Assembly (NCBI GenBank): GCA_964057225.1
Contig: OZ059896.1
Location: 16,504,501-16,568,500 of the forward strand
Length of the DNA: 64,000 nucleotides
DNA from: Auanema rhodensis
Lineage: Eukaryota > Nematoda > Chromadorea > Rhabditida > Rhabditidae
Direction: 5' to 3'
A program made the position numbers and the translations under genes. Positions 1-14,600 of the stretch are shown one piece after another; position 1 is the first letter of the stretch; every line of letters begins with the position of its first letter. The notes under the pieces are model-generated. The model worked only from the letters and a program-made list of their open reading frames with translations. It had not been told where the DNA came from and ran no database searches.

Positions 1-3000
1 AGATTCAGAAAAAAAAAAAGAAGAAAAAGAACCAAAACAGGTGAAGATGTGTAGTGCAAGCTACACAATCGTTGACATTGCCTCCTGAACGGCTGAATGA
101 TCAATTGCCATAATAATTATTTTGAACTTTGTTTGGCTTAATTCTCAAATTAAAATTTCAAAATAAGACAAATGAGATACAAATATGAGGCCAAAATTAT
201 ATTTCAGTTGCACTAGAAACAGTTAAAAAGGGAAATGAGTGAATAGATTCATCTTGCATTCAAAAGTCTTTTCTTATATATCTCACTTGTTTCTCCTTCT
301 ATTGGAAAATCTATTTTTCACTTTTTTCTCAATTTTAAATATAATTGGCCTCACCGGATCTTCCTGTTGTGATCTGCTACACAACTTGGAAAAAATATGA
401 GCCACCCCGTTAGGACGGAAGGGAATAATCGCAAAAAGTCTAAGAAAACTTCATTTTTTCCCTGTAGAAGAGAACAAGAGGATGACGTTGACTTTTATAG
501 TTTATGCCTTGTATCATGATTAAGTGAAAACCCCCGTCATTTCATGATTTATGCTGAGCATTGGTGGTCAAGCAACCTATGCTGTAGAGTTTTTTTTGAG
601 TATACGGATTAAAGGAAATAGAGAAGATGAGCCTGAAGAAGGAAGATAGAATTGAAGGAAAAGGACGACGACGAAAACGAAAAAAATGTCGGAAAAAGCT
701 AACGTTGAAAGTTGACGTCATGTTCTTCAAAGTTTTTAAGCAGAGACAACGAGAGTACGCGTCTATCAATGATACAGAATATACAAATGGCATTGAGATA
801 CGTATGAATACATAAATATGTGACAACGATGAAGCATATGATCATGCTACTGCCATACTCTTTGGACAAAAAAATTAATTTCTAATTTCTTCTCGAAAAC
901 AGATTTAGCTTACTAATATTTGTATGGATGTAGTATGAACTTTACTGTTCCCAAAATTGATGAAATTTGGAGTTAATTAAAGATTTTAATAAGAAATATG
1001 AAGATTTATATATAAATTATATAATACAATTAATTTTAAACTGCAAAAAAGAGAAAAATTAAAAAAAAAATTGAAAATAATTGTACCTCATCATGAAAAC
1101 CTCCATGATCCAATGGTCGACTAGCCAGCGGTATGGCTAGCCAAGCAATTTTCAATGATGGATTAGCCATTTTTGCAGTCAATTGCACCGGATATGCTAT
1201 ACGGATTGAATATCAGATGATTGAAAGTGCTTGTGCTTAACAAGAAACAAATAATGATACAACACACATGCTCACAGCTCAGGCAATGTTGTAGCTTATT
1301 AAATACAGGCTGACAGGTAGATGTTGCTTCATACAAAACAGGCTATATGCATTATGAAGTCCGTACTTTTCATTCACATGTATGTTTGATTCCATGAGCT
1401 TTTTCAAAGCACAAGATGAAGATGCCTTTTTCAAGAAGAAAATTTGCGAATTAGAATGATTTAGAACGAAAGCTAATTGAATGACAATGATGTGGTAGTA
1501 CCTTAGCCAAATACTGCTAATCTCACACATGCGTCTACATAGCTAGACATCATCGTGCGTATGCTGATGTGTGAATCAGACATGACATCAGTTTTACCTA
1601 GATATATGTATATCAAGATATTGCTAAGAAAAAAGTGTAAAACTTTTTTTCTGGATGAAAAGTGTACTAATTAGTGAATAAGGAAGAATTAGAAAGGATT
1701 GTAATTGGATTGAAGCTAAGTTGAGATTGAAAGAGCAATGACATAACCGGTCTATACGTTCCTAAAGCATCAAAATGAAGAGAACGGCGTGAAAGTTGGA
1801 TGCGTGGCTGATATAGCTCGTTACGTGAAACTTACGTGATGCGAACAATTTGATTTAACAAAAGGAAGAAGCTTAGATGAAAGACTAAGGCAGACAATTT
1901 TTTTTTGTTCTCTACGGATAAGAGGGATGAAGAAAAAGTCGAGTATGCTATCGCACATTCCGTCGTTTTTATGTTTTTTTGGTAAAATGATGAGTATGCG
2001 TGTAGCTCATAGATATCTGAGGAATGTGTTGAGAGGATTTTTTTGAAAATTATGAAAAAATAGCGTGAGATTTGAATTAAATGGAATGAAGAAAATGATG
2101 AAGAAATGAGTGAATGAAACCGTGAGTTGGAAGGGGGGAGGTAACTAACGAACGAATGCTTAGAAGCATCATTGGTTGGATGCATCATATAAGCAGTGGT
2201 AAACAGCGTAACAAAATATTATAAACATCTTTTTCTTCTTTTGAATTTGTCGACTCTAGAAATGGAGACACAACGACGACGAAGAAAAGAAAAAATGATT
2301 ATGTTGATGATGACGATGATTCGGATGAAGAATGTGGCATAGAATGAAATAAACGAATAACTGAAAGCAAACGATAAACTGAAGATATGAAAGACAGTAG
2401 ATGCACCAAGGGACCACCTTGAACTTCCTCTTGTGTTTCAGGAAGATGGCGTGAAAATAAGGAAGTTTATACTTAAACCTTATAAGATAATAGACCGTTA
2501 AAGCTTATATCGGAATGTATAGAGAATATCTTGTGTTTTAACTTCATGTTGCATCATCTTGCACCATGTTGGAACTGTCATTTCTAGATTTATCATATCA
2601 CACGGGCTATATGCTTATTCATTTCTATGATTACTAACATAAAAAAACAAAAACACTATTGTGAATGAACATTCTTTTAGATGAAGGAGAAACGGAAATA
2701 ACTGAAATCGCCACTACACGTGCTTGTTATGAGCCAGGTTGCAACGTATAAATTTAGTTCGTGTACGCTCGAAAGCGGAAGACATAGGAAGCTTGTGCTA
2801 GAGAGCAGGTGCATGCATCTCAACGACGTGCTATCTAACGTGCTGCTTAGATGTTGGAAGCTTACCACTTGATCAGAGAGAAGTGTGTGAGATGTGTTGA
2901 GAGTAATAGGGATACAATCAGTCGAAACGAGAGAAAGGAGGAACACTACTTTGCAAGCATGCCTGAGAGAAGAAGGAGAGTAATAGGCTATATGAGCATA

Positions 3001-3751
3001 GAATAATGATGCTTCAATACTTGTAACACAAAGTAAGAATTCAAGAAGAGGAAGTGTGGATCATATAACGAATGCTTTAAGATTACCAGGGAATTAAATA
3101 AGCAGAGATTGAGCAAGTAGAGAGAGCTTTCAACATATGATTACATGCCGCATGTATCCTTACGACTTTCATAACCTTTTTTTTATTCTGTAGAAGTAAA
3201 TCCATATCGACATGAACATAAAAACACGAATAATTTTGAGTTGATAGTTGCTGAGCTGTCAGTCGACGTCACATCATGACAAAACTTCATTCAACTCTCT
3301 GGTTGCAAGGCTTCATGTTATTGAAATGGAACATGAAGACAATTTTTGTGATTTGTGAGAACCACTTTAACTAATTGTAACCTTGGCGACAGACTGCCAA
3401 ATGTCATACTTTCTACCGTAGATCGCAATTTTTCAAAATAGTTTTAGGATGATTTATCCTAATGCAATAACCGTTATAAGATCTGTTACAGACTTAGTAT
3501 ATGAGCAAAAGAGGAGAATGAGAGAAATTTCAAAAGAAAGAAAAAAGAGTTTGAGAGACTAGATTGAAGCTTTTATGCCTATACTTAAGTGAAAGAAATA
3601 TAAAAAAATGGGAAAACCTAAAAAGTATTTTAAAATTTTATTTTATTTAAGAAAACTCAATAACTGTATAAGTATATCCATACCTCATTATTCCATAATA
3701 GCATAAATAATCGTAACACGTAAAGCTTCATTCTGGACTTTATAGATAGAC

Positions 3752-3771
3752 AGAGAGAGAGAGAGAGAGAA
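3752..3771. repeat. (GA)n microsatellite
   Basis: A pure GA dinucleotide run of about 20 nt lies in a purine-rich tract. Confidence 0.9.
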
Positions 3772-4871
3772 ATAGAAAAAAAGAGAAATTTAATAGCTGA
3801 AAGATAATTCACTACAACACACAATGTGTTGCTGATGAATAGTCTAACAGAAGCTGACGTTACTGTTAGGTTTTCAGCTGATGGATATTGTTGAATGTTC
3901 GAACTGATTTGTAACTGATTGCTAACACCAAATTCACGCTGTCCAGCTTTTAGATTTTTATGTGCAAAAAGTTTAGAGAGGATGAAGCTTTGCAGATACA
4001 CATAACACACTGATTATATGAATTTTTTTGGTTATTTTCATATAGATATTGAACAAAGAGCACAAGAAAGACATAAAGGAACGTTACGATGATAGCCAGA
4101 GATGGTGAGGCAAAAATGAAAGAAAATATGCAAGGAAGAACCAAAATGGCAAGATGAGATGAGAATGAGGAAAGAATAATACAATCATCACATCACTGAC
4201 ATCTACAAATATTGTACCAAATATCATAGATTGATCGTTCGCTTTTCTATGACCCAACGAACGAAAAATGAGTAAAATCTGAAGCGAATGCTGCAAATGC
4301 AACGTTCTATTGATGTCCGGTTATTCTTAGGAGCTGGCTACAAGTTTTACATATTTCACCTAAAGAGATGACTAAACAATGAGTTTCAAGAAATCGCTTA
4401 TTCTTCAATAATGCTTTCCTTCATACCTCTTCTCTTTATCTCTTTCTGCCCCTTCTCTTTCTTTCTATCTCTCTTACCTGCTATCTATGTGTCTCAGTTT
4501 TGCTTTTCATTTTATATTAAGGAATATCTATACCAAGATCTCAGAAACGTTTTTTTCTTGGTACCTCAAATGCCCATTCACACCTCTTCAATATCAATTT
4601 CTCCTAATAATTGGAAATTTATCTTTCTTGTTGTTTCTTAGTAGATGATAGATTCACTGCAAAATTTATTGTTAAAATTTGCTAGATGATCAAAGTTTTC
4701 TTTTGAACAAAGCTCATTTTCAAATCGAAAATTAGGGTAATGAATGAGCATGAGACTTCTCAGAAGTGTTGAACTTATCTAAGAAGCTAAGAAAATACGG
4801 ATGAAATGACAATGAACATTATCTTTTCTAAATTTGCATATAACCTCCCTCGCTTAACGCCCTCACGCAGT

Positions 4872-4875
<4 letters not shown>

Positions 4876-4937
<62 letters not shown>
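4876..4937. repeat. (CT)n microsatellite
   Basis: An almost pure CT dinucleotide run of about 60 nt lies within a longer pyrimidine-rich tract (4400-5060). Confidence 0.95.
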
Positions 4938-4940
<3 letters not shown>

Positions 4941-6572
4941 TTCTCTCTTTAGTTCTTCCCTTTGTGTTTCTTCAAAGTTCTATTTCATCTCAACATTCAA
5001 TTTTGCCAAGTTTCTCTCATTCTATTCTCTTCAAAGTCTTCTTATTTCCGGGTTTCTATTATCTTACAAACTGAATGTTAACATGAAGTTAATAAACATT
5101 CATGAGGAATTCTTACCATTACATTCATTAATAGAATCAAAAGCGTATTTCACTAACTTCTCTGCTGGATTAAGTCCCAATTTAAAGAAAAAAATAGAAA
5201 AAATGAAGAGGCTTCATGAAGATAAATGAAAAAATGACAGATGCATTGGCCAAAAAAAATTATAAAAATAACTTACATCTCTTATGTGATTCTCATTAAA
5301 AAAAAAACAAAAACATAAATTTAACTTGTCAATTTGATGTAAATAGTTTTATTATTTTTTATTTCATTTTAGTCGCCTCCGAGAAGTAAATTTCGATTGT
5401 TTTTCTTACTAGAATTTTTTATTATTCATTTTATACTATTAAAATGCTTTTTTTATAAAATTTGGACAACATATTTGGTTCAAAAAATTATTTGTAGTTT
5501 CGAGAACATCAACAAACTGTTTCATAACGGGTATTTCTCTTCTTTTTTTTTTCTTTTTAATGTATTCTCTTTCTCTATTTCTCTTTACTTTTTTTTTTGA
5601 ATTTATCTGACTTGATGAAAGTTCTAAAGAATAAAAGGCATTGGTGGATGTTTATTTTGACATTTTCATTGCTCTTTGAATCTTCTGATTGACTTAATTT
5701 AACAAATTTTGATGAAAACTATATTAAGTATATAGAAGAAGAAAAATCAAATAAATAAAAAGTATAATAAATGAAAATATGGTTTAAAGTAAGCTAAACA
5801 ACAAAGATTTTGGTGTATCATCTGCAGTTAAGCATACAAAAATGAGAAGAAAAATAATTTTTTATTTGGTGTAAAAGCATTAGGGTGATGAAGTTGATGA
5901 TTTCTGATCCAGCAAATCTATCAAAAATGAAAATAGAAAAAAAAGAAAGAAAAAACATGAAATTCATCTGAAACGGTAAAATTGAAATGAAAAGTAAAGA
6001 GTGAGGGGGGGGGTTGAGAAAGTAATAGACAAATGATTGAAAGAAAGAAGTAGGAGGTATTTGGTATCAAGGGATAGTTGGAATGTGGTATATGGATGAA
6101 AAGGTTCAAAAGGATAAATTATAAGAAAATTGATGTATAAATTGAAGATTTTAAGAAAATATGAGTAATATTCTGTCAATTTAACCGAATAAAATGGCTG
6201 ACTGATTAACAAAGAAAAAAAAACAGAAAACGAAAAGACTGAAAAGCCCTAGATGATACTAATATGCAAAATCATTGGACCGCTATATCTCTATGTGAAT
6301 TGTCTTTTCTTCTTCATCACCACTCTTCTGGCTCTTTTTCTATTTGAAATTGTATTTCAATCTCATTTTTTTCGATTTGAACTATAATATAATGGAAAAA
6401 AATAAGAGAAAATTTATTTTTTTATTCTGTCAATATCTATCTGGTAGTTTAGAGATGAGAGCATTTTCACATAATAATGTACATGTCATTAAAAACATAT
6501 TTCATGACATTATATTTTGATAAATGGAATAGCTTTTTTTTTGAAATCTGTATATCATATAATGTATAATAA

Positions 6573-6579
<7 letters not shown>

Positions 6580-6611
<32 letters not shown>
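6580..6611. repeat. (AT)n microsatellite
   Basis: A pure AT dinucleotide run of about 30 nt is self-complementary and so able to form a cruciform. Confidence 0.95.
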
Positions 6612-6613
<2 letters not shown>

Positions 6614-8670
6614 AACTAAAATATTTGGATATGGAATACAATTGATATACTACACATACACAAGTAGTATACAAGTAGTTCAAGCTTCGGACATAAGTTT
6701 AAGCTTAACTTCTTCAAGATTCAGAGATACAATAACTATAACTGTATATAGCATATAGTAAAGAAGGACATAAAACAAATATGAAAATCTATCAGATGAA
6801 ACACAAGATTTCGTGATTTCAAAAGAAATGAAAACGATTTTCATTTTGTTTTCTTTAACGTCAAAGGAAGTTATGCCGGAATTAAGGTGATCCGTTGTCC
6901 GCTGTATCACAATGGTTTATTTTGGAAAATATTTTGATATACATGTATATACATGATGCATGAACATTAAGAAACTTAGAAAATAATGTTTTAATTACAA
7001 TGTTATTCAGTTAGAAATTTTATTCTTCAATCATAAGATCAGATTTCAATATTCTTGATTATACAATGAATATATTTGTTTTTTTAATTTTTTTCTGAAG
7101 AAAAAATTAAAAACTCAAGAACATAGTGTGGCAGATCATATAGATATGAATGTATGTGTGTGTGTATGTATGGATGTATGTATTTCAATTATTTTCTTTT
7201 TAAAACGACACAGATTGTATACGCTTAATGTTTCTGTTATGTAGAATACAACATGAATCGTGATCGATAAATTCTCACCCTTTGAAACATTATATAATAT
7301 ATAAGAATAGTTTTGTTATTTTTGATTATTCATTTTCATTTTACATACATACATACTATATCATATTTTATTTTGAAGGACTAATTACCATTGAAGAATA
7401 AACTTGAACTTAAAAAATTTATAAAACATATAGATAGTAATGTTAAAAAATATATTATTATATCAAATTATAATTTTTATTTTGCCCAATGTATTTATTG
7501 ATTTGAATTATTCTTTAAAATTATTATTCTTATAAGGTATTCGAATGACAAACATTCATTAAATCATATATATATATTATTTGTACTAACTTAATGAATT
7601 TCTTATTATTTTGAAAAGATCAGTGTTTTATTTCCTTTTTACAAGTTTAAGAAAAACTTGAAATAATTATCTCAAATAAATTATATGAAATAGGATATAA
7701 ATATAAATGTTATTCATATATGAATAAGATGAGATTATAATAATTCAAGTTGAAGCTTTAACTAATGAATTTTAACTTATTAGCCTTGTTAAGTTGGTAT
7801 AATTACCTTTAAATGGCATGAGTTTAAGATTTTATCATCATTAAATCTATATTTTGATAACCAAAGTTTTAAAATTATTAGAAATGTTGAGGGAAAAAGA
7901 AGAAAGAATAAACCAAAGCATTAATGTGATTAATAAAATAAATGTATGATTAAACTATATAGATTAAAAAGTCTGATAACTATATGTATATATTTTAAAA
8001 ATAAATGAAATATATAAGATTTTCAAGAATAAAAAAGAATTGAATGAAATAGTTCTAAAGATTATATAATTAGCTATGTCAATGAATACAAATATTGTAG
8101 TTTAATTGGTTATTACATTTCAAAAGTTCTTTGGATCGATTTCTGAATTTCAAATATTTTTGGTTTAAGAATTATATGAAGAAAAAAAATAATTTCTTAA
8201 ATCTTTAAATATCTAATTAGAAATAAGATACTTCTTCTACCTTTATCCCTCCTCTTCTCTCGTGTCTCGTTTTCTGCATTTCTTTCTATATAGGATAAGG
8301 ATATCTCTTTGAAATTTCTTTTTATCTTTTCTTATTTCTTTCTTTACCTCATTCTCTTCTTCACCCTTTTAATGAAAAACATAAAAAGGTTAAATGAATC
8401 AGTTTTTGGAGAAGAATAATTACACTAATGTTCCGCTTAGCCATCCAGATGAGCAACAACAGGTTCTAGCTAGTTAGAGGCTACCATTTTTTTCACAATC
8501 TTTCAATCATATTGAACAGTATCTTCAGTAACTTCAGTTTGCTAAAATAATACAATGTTATTTCATATTGTGTTGTTTATTGAGCAAAATTTGAGCAGAA
8601 AGTCATACTCAATGTTGAAATAATAAAATTAATTATTTTCTTTTTCTTCTTCAAATGAAAAAAAGAAAAC

Positions 8671-11600
8671 ATGAAAGTCCCATATTCGGAAAACGAGGTG
8701 TCCGGACGTTTTGTGACGCTGGTTAGCCCTTCCTCCCTTGAAGTTTACTCAGCGCAAACAAGAAAGCCGGCACGAGTTCAATCAGAAAAAGAAATGCTTC
8801 TTGCCGATCCAGCCTACATTCCACGAGTCTCTTCAATCAGTTTCACTGTGTATTTGTGTGTCTGCCATGAACTATTAACAGCAAACATTTTTATTGCAAC
8901 GAACTTTTTTATTTCTTCAATGCTCATTGTATTACTAATTCCTAAAATGCTGATTTAGTGCAAAAAAGGTTGCAAAAGGAAAGGCTTTGAGTTTAAAATT
9001 TGCCCAAATTTATGCTTTTTTTGCATTTTCTTAGTTGTTCCTATTACAAACGCTTTCGTTTTCTCTCAAAAACAAATTAAAAAATGAATTTTTTCAATTC
9101 ATTTACACACACATATATATATATTTATAATTTGTATTTTATTTCAGCCTTGGTCACCTATGAAACAAGGAAAATACTCTAAACGGTCAAGGAGTACACA
9201 GCCCAGAGATGGATCTAAGACAACATGCTTCATAGAAAAATGGGGAAACAGTCGTATGCAAGTATATATTGAAATATTTATTCTAAAAAATTTGAATTGA
9301 CATCAAGAAAGAAGAAAATTAATTATTATTTTCTTCATTCAACAGTTGTCTTCTTATAGAATTCCTGTAGCCAACCTGTATTAGTACATCCAGATGCAAA
9401 TGATTCATCAGACTTATATTATTTATCTCGTAAGGTAAAGTTGAATATTATTTTAAAATAAAATAATAATTAAATAAAAATCTTTTCTTTTCACTTAAAT
9501 ATTTACATAAAAATGAATTTTGACATACGTTGACTTTAATCTCATTTCATTTTGCATAGCGATGCTAAGCGGTTGCATTATTAGCAGAAAATCATGTCTT
9601 TATAGAGAAATGAGGCAAGTTTCAAGTAAATATTACATATAATATCTAATTTTATAAAAGACATGAAATACAGAAAAGGCTGAAAAACAAGTTTTTATTT
9701 TCTTGATTTGGAATTTAAATTCTTTTTTTCACAGTTGTTTAGTCTGCTTTGTTCGTAAACTATAAGAATACCAACTATTATTTCAAGAGATATATCTAAC
9801 TTCCTATTATATATTAGTATGTTTCATGTAATATATACATATATATGTTATTCTAATCAGTTTTATCAATCTTGTCATGATAAAAATCGACAAAATGATT
9901 TCCTTCTTTCTTCTATATATTCATTAGTTTAATCAGCTCTTTTAATCATATTAATATATAATATACATGTACTAAAGTCTATTGTATATATATATTTATA
10001 TATTATTATAACTATATGTATAGTTTATCGAATATATCATCGAATTTTTCTAAACATTTCGGTCAAAAGAGACGAAAAAAACCTGTAAAATGTAATGAGT
10101 GAATTAGAATTATAACTTGAATCATGTAAAAATCAAGAATTTTAATCCACATCAAGATGATATTGATAAACGAAAACATATGAATACACATGTCTTGATG
10201 TTCTAACATTCGTTGTTGTTTGTTGTTTCAGATGTTTTTTTCTCTCTCAATCATTATGTAATTACTCATCTTGAAGCTGTCTTCCATGCAACAAATGCCA
10301 TATGACATAATACTCGAAGACAAATCAATTTTTTTTTAATTTTGCATGATCATATTCAACTATTTATTTGGTTTTTCTTCTTCATTATAATCCATGTTTT
10401 GTTATATTTCCATTATTATTTTTGAAGAAAAAAATTCTTGAATGTTCTCACATGTCCTCACCCCGTTGTTCGTAAAATTTAATCTCTTTCAGCCTTCTCT
10501 CTTCAATTATAATACTCTTTCTAGACCTCTCTGATGCGGTAAAAAACGTTGAAAGACGATGAGACTGGATCTCAGAAAATATAGAGAAGTGTCTAACCTT
10601 GGGTCATGATGTGTCGGCCGGGAAAAGGCGAATTATCTTGCACCTCTCTCTCACCTTTTCTTTTTAACTGTTTATATATCTCTCTTTCTTACCGCCTCTC
10701 TCTCTATTTCAATATCTCAATATCTTTTTCTCTCTCACTCTATAACACAAAATCTCTCTTCTCTACCTGTCTGTGATCTTTTTATTCTTCTGAAATTCTT
10801 TTTTCATGTTCTCAGTATTGCCAATGCCCTTGTATGATGACCTAATGTATATGATGGCATGTACCCACTCTTACACATGGAAACAGCCATCTCGTCCGTT
10901 TTTTCTTTGATCTCTTAAGAAAATGACACATACACACTGGGTCGTTTTCTATAGTCAAACCAATAATTTTGTGATTCTCATTCCCGCTACCGAATAATCA
11001 AGCGTTATTCCAACTTTAAAAAAAACACGGAACGTTGTCATGTCATGAACGATTGCTTAAATTATCATCTCAATACAATGATCACAGGAATTCTAATAAT
11101 GTTAACTATACTAACTGTATAAGATCTTGTCTTTTCAAAGTTGATACATGATCAATCATTCTATTTTTCATTTTTCTTTCAAATATTCAATTCAGTCAAT
11201 CATTCATCTCAGCACCCACAATCGCACCCCCTCTCCCCACCCTTTCTAACGCCTTCGTCTTACTCCACTTCCAATCTACAGCACCATCGTGGACGTCTTC
11301 TATTCTTAGACTTGATTTCTAATGTTTTCTTCAATTCATTCAATACTTTGTTCTTCGTCTCTTCACATAAATTTGATTTTCTCAAGTTTCTATGAAACGT
11401 TTATCCGCTTTCTTCATCATTTACTTCCTAAAAATTTTTTTCTCATAAAGGATTAATAGTGATTCTTGCCCTCTTTAGTTTTTAGCATATTCAATCCGCT
11501 GACAGAATCATTCAACGGACTACTGAAGCTTTCAGCCTTTATCTTCATCACTATTTTCAGAAAATTGCAAGGCTGGGCTTTCTTTTTGCCTAAGATTCAT

Positions 11601-14600
11601 TGTTGGCAATTAGCGGTTTCCGCTGCTACACAGAGTTTTATATCCAACTCGTCCTTTCGTCACTAAAATGATCTTCCGGTCACATTGTGTCGCTTGACGA
11701 TCTCAAGTACTTCCTCCTGAAGTCTTCAGAATTGTTGTCCTGCATGACTATCATCTGGCTTATTCCTATATTCCCCCTCCCCCATCCTTATTTATTGTTT
11801 TTCTCCTTGAAATTCTTGTAGCGTTTCCTTTTATTTTAAAGAAAAAGCCGGACAAACACTCATGCACAGATACATATACAATTTCATATGAATAGTATAT
11901 AATTTATTTTTTTTGCCAATAAAATCTCTATAACTATTCGTTGTAAGACCTAAAAAAAATGAGAAAAATTTACATTTTTAATGTATTTTACTTTCATGCA
12001 ACAACAACAGTTTTTACTCCAAACTCATAAGAAATCTTCGGTTTGCAACATATTGTGCTCCTACATATCTCATATACACTAGTTATAGTATTTACTTGTC
12101 ACTTTACTTACGAAAAAGCTGACAGCTTTCTTGCTCTTTCTTGCTCTCTTTCTTGCTCTCTCTCTCTCTCTCTCTCTCCCTTTCTCTCCACAAAACGTTA
12201 CATTTTAGGTTCAAATAGCTAAGAAGCCTGAGGCAAAACGTAACTTTAAGTGAATAAGAAATAAGAAAAAATAACCGAAAAAGATGTGTAAAACGATGAT
12301 GCTGACAACTATTCGTTCTTGCTGCTTGTCCTCCTCAACGCCTATACTTCAGATGCATCTTATAACTTGCCTGCTATTATCCAGTCTCTGTATCGACTAT
12401 CCACCTTATTACCTTTGTTAGGCAATTTTGCATGACAACATCTTCTTGTTCAACTTATTACTTTTGGTAAAGTTCTTCTTCTTCATCATCTTCATCTATT
12501 TTCTCACCAGATGTCCATCGTCGTTGTTCTCATTCATTTGTAGTTTTTATATTGTCTGACGTTATGGCTTTGAAACTTTTTTTTATTCTTTTTCTCATTC
12601 GTTCACCGATTTCCCTGCGACTTTCTGTCATTTAAACCATATGGGTTGAACAAACGTGATGCTGAAACATCAGAGACACATGAACGTCATCTTGTATCTG
12701 AGTCATGTTTCTGACACACTCTCATCCATCCCTGTTTGCAGCCGCATCATCAGTAGCAGCAGTAGCACTCACAGAATTTCACACATTGTTTTCGGACGGC
12801 TCGTTTGATTTCTGGAAATGATAATATGTGTATAGACGTATCATTTGAAGTTAAAGACGACTTCTGCGTTGAATGTCACTCGTTCATCTTTGAATTACTC
12901 TACGCTAATCCTACGGCATAAGGACTATGCGTGGCTTCAATATTCTGTTGACAGCATTAACTTCTCTCTTTCTTATCTTCGACGTCTTCTTCATTTCCTC
13001 ATTGTATTTACAGTTTTGTGTTCTGGTCTCGTACGGTGTGTTAGCTGAACTCATTAAGCGAAGTTGATCTGATTGCTTAAGATACAAAATAAGTCAAGAG
13101 AGTTAGAGATTGAGTAAGATATCTTCTCTCGTTATCATCCTCTCGTTTCTTGTTAGTCTACTCTCTGACACATCTTCCTATATTTGGACAACGGATTTAA
13201 TGTGTTGCCAAACAATAAACTGACTCAATAACTCTCTCCTATTCTCTGTTTCTTTGAATTCTGAAGTTGCTGCAACTGCTCCTTTCCTTCCTTCTCATTA
13301 ATTTTTCATGAACAAACGCTCATCGCCAAGCGTTTTTTGCCTCAAAAAATGTGCCGAGTTGTAGAAAAGTTGCATATTTAAGATGAGCTTGAGAGTTCAG
13401 AACGATTGTCTAGTGTTTGATTTGATCCCTTCGATTGGCTGCTTCTTCATAGAAGTCGTCCGACAGATCTTCGTAGCATTTCCACTGTCTGAGCAGCTTC
13501 AACGACTTCAACTTGACCTTGATCTTTATTTTTTTCTTCAACTCTTCGTCTTATCATCTAAGGGATGAGTTGAATCGTGATCGCTTAATCCAACATATGC
13601 TTCTCCAGCTTAACATCAACAATATCCAGCTTACTAAGCTTTGACTTGTAACAGTTTGATGCTCTCATTTGATCTGATCATGAACAATCTAGATCACAAT
13701 ATTGGTATTCCCACTCTCCTATAATTGTTATTGCCATACCTCTCCCCTTCTTTTTCTTCTCTCTCTTCTTGTCTATCTCATAAAAAGTTCTCATGGAATT
13801 TGATAAGAATTTCATTTACAACATGCTTCTCTATGTGTGGCCTTGTCATCTCCTCATGATCAATTATACTAAAAACAACATTTTTTTCATCAGAAATCAG
13901 TCATGTGAATTGATATTTCTCTTTATAATATTCATTTTAAAACAATATCTTCTAATGACAATTCTAGACACTGTATGTGTGAAACAACATGCTAAAAACA
14001 TTCGAAAGATGAAGAGAGAGAAAGAGAGAAAATCACTTGAAATCGTCTTTATACAACAACATTTTTGTTCCATTCCACTATATTATCATCTTAAGCAATT
14101 CTTAGATCTTATGTTTTATCTGTTATTATACTATTATGATTATACATGTTTATATCATATCAAATGATGATTAGATATGCTCAGATATAGTCAACAAGAC
14201 AGAAATAGTTGATCATAGTATTATTAGTTATTGTGATATAACAATCTAACAACAAATCTAGTACCTCATTTGAGATGTTAAATCAACTTCAATCAAATTT
14301 TATTCATTTTTTATAAATTTTGTTCTCTGTACTTTGATTCAAATACAATTATATAAAGTGAATAATGTATTTGTTATCTAAGAATTAAGTATCATACACC
14401 ATTATATATTTGATTTTTAATAGTTTTTTTTTTGAAAAAATAAAAAAAGAATTGAACTTTATTCTATCAACATGTTCTTTCATTTACTTTATTTTCATCA
14501 ATATTTCAATTAAACAACTTGAACAAACTTTAAAAAACAATAATTTTTCCTAAGTACATAGTTTGCTATCATTGTATCTATATTTTTATTCATTAAATAC

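Larger units (their letters stand above)
1..8670. other. Gene-free 5' region
   Basis: I found no chain of exons with compatible phases here. The stretch alternates between purine-rich tracts on the + strand (for example 1680-2450, 2650-3130, 3480-3800) and pyrimidine-rich tracts (4400-5060). A very AT-rich block covers about 6400-8200. It contains a long CT microsatellite and an AT microsatellite, described separately. Open frames of 60-120 codons on the pyrimidine-rich strand are expected by chance, because stop codons are purine-rich. Part of this DNA may be the promoter or upstream region of the RasGEF1 gene that starts at 8671. Confidence 0.6.

Noticed and set aside
542-826. 94-codon minus-strand and 62-codon plus-strand open frames
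   Set aside because: Low-complexity Phe/Ser or Lys/Arg composition in a purine-biased tract, no splice context, overlapping frames on both strands; expected by chance.
9559-9608. Possible extra RasGEF1 exon after TTTGCATAG
   Set aside because: The phase-0 frame reaches TAA at the third codon.
11141-11395. 84-codon + strand open frame in the RasGEF1 intron
   Set aside because: Ser/Phe/His/Pro-rich product of pyrimidine-rich intron DNA, with no acceptor or donor that fits the host gene phase.
12723-12823. Exon-like stretch after TGTTTGCAG with an open frame of about 25 codons
   Set aside because: The frame needed by the phase-0 RasGEF1 exons hits a stop after four codons, and no donor is found before the stop in the open frame.
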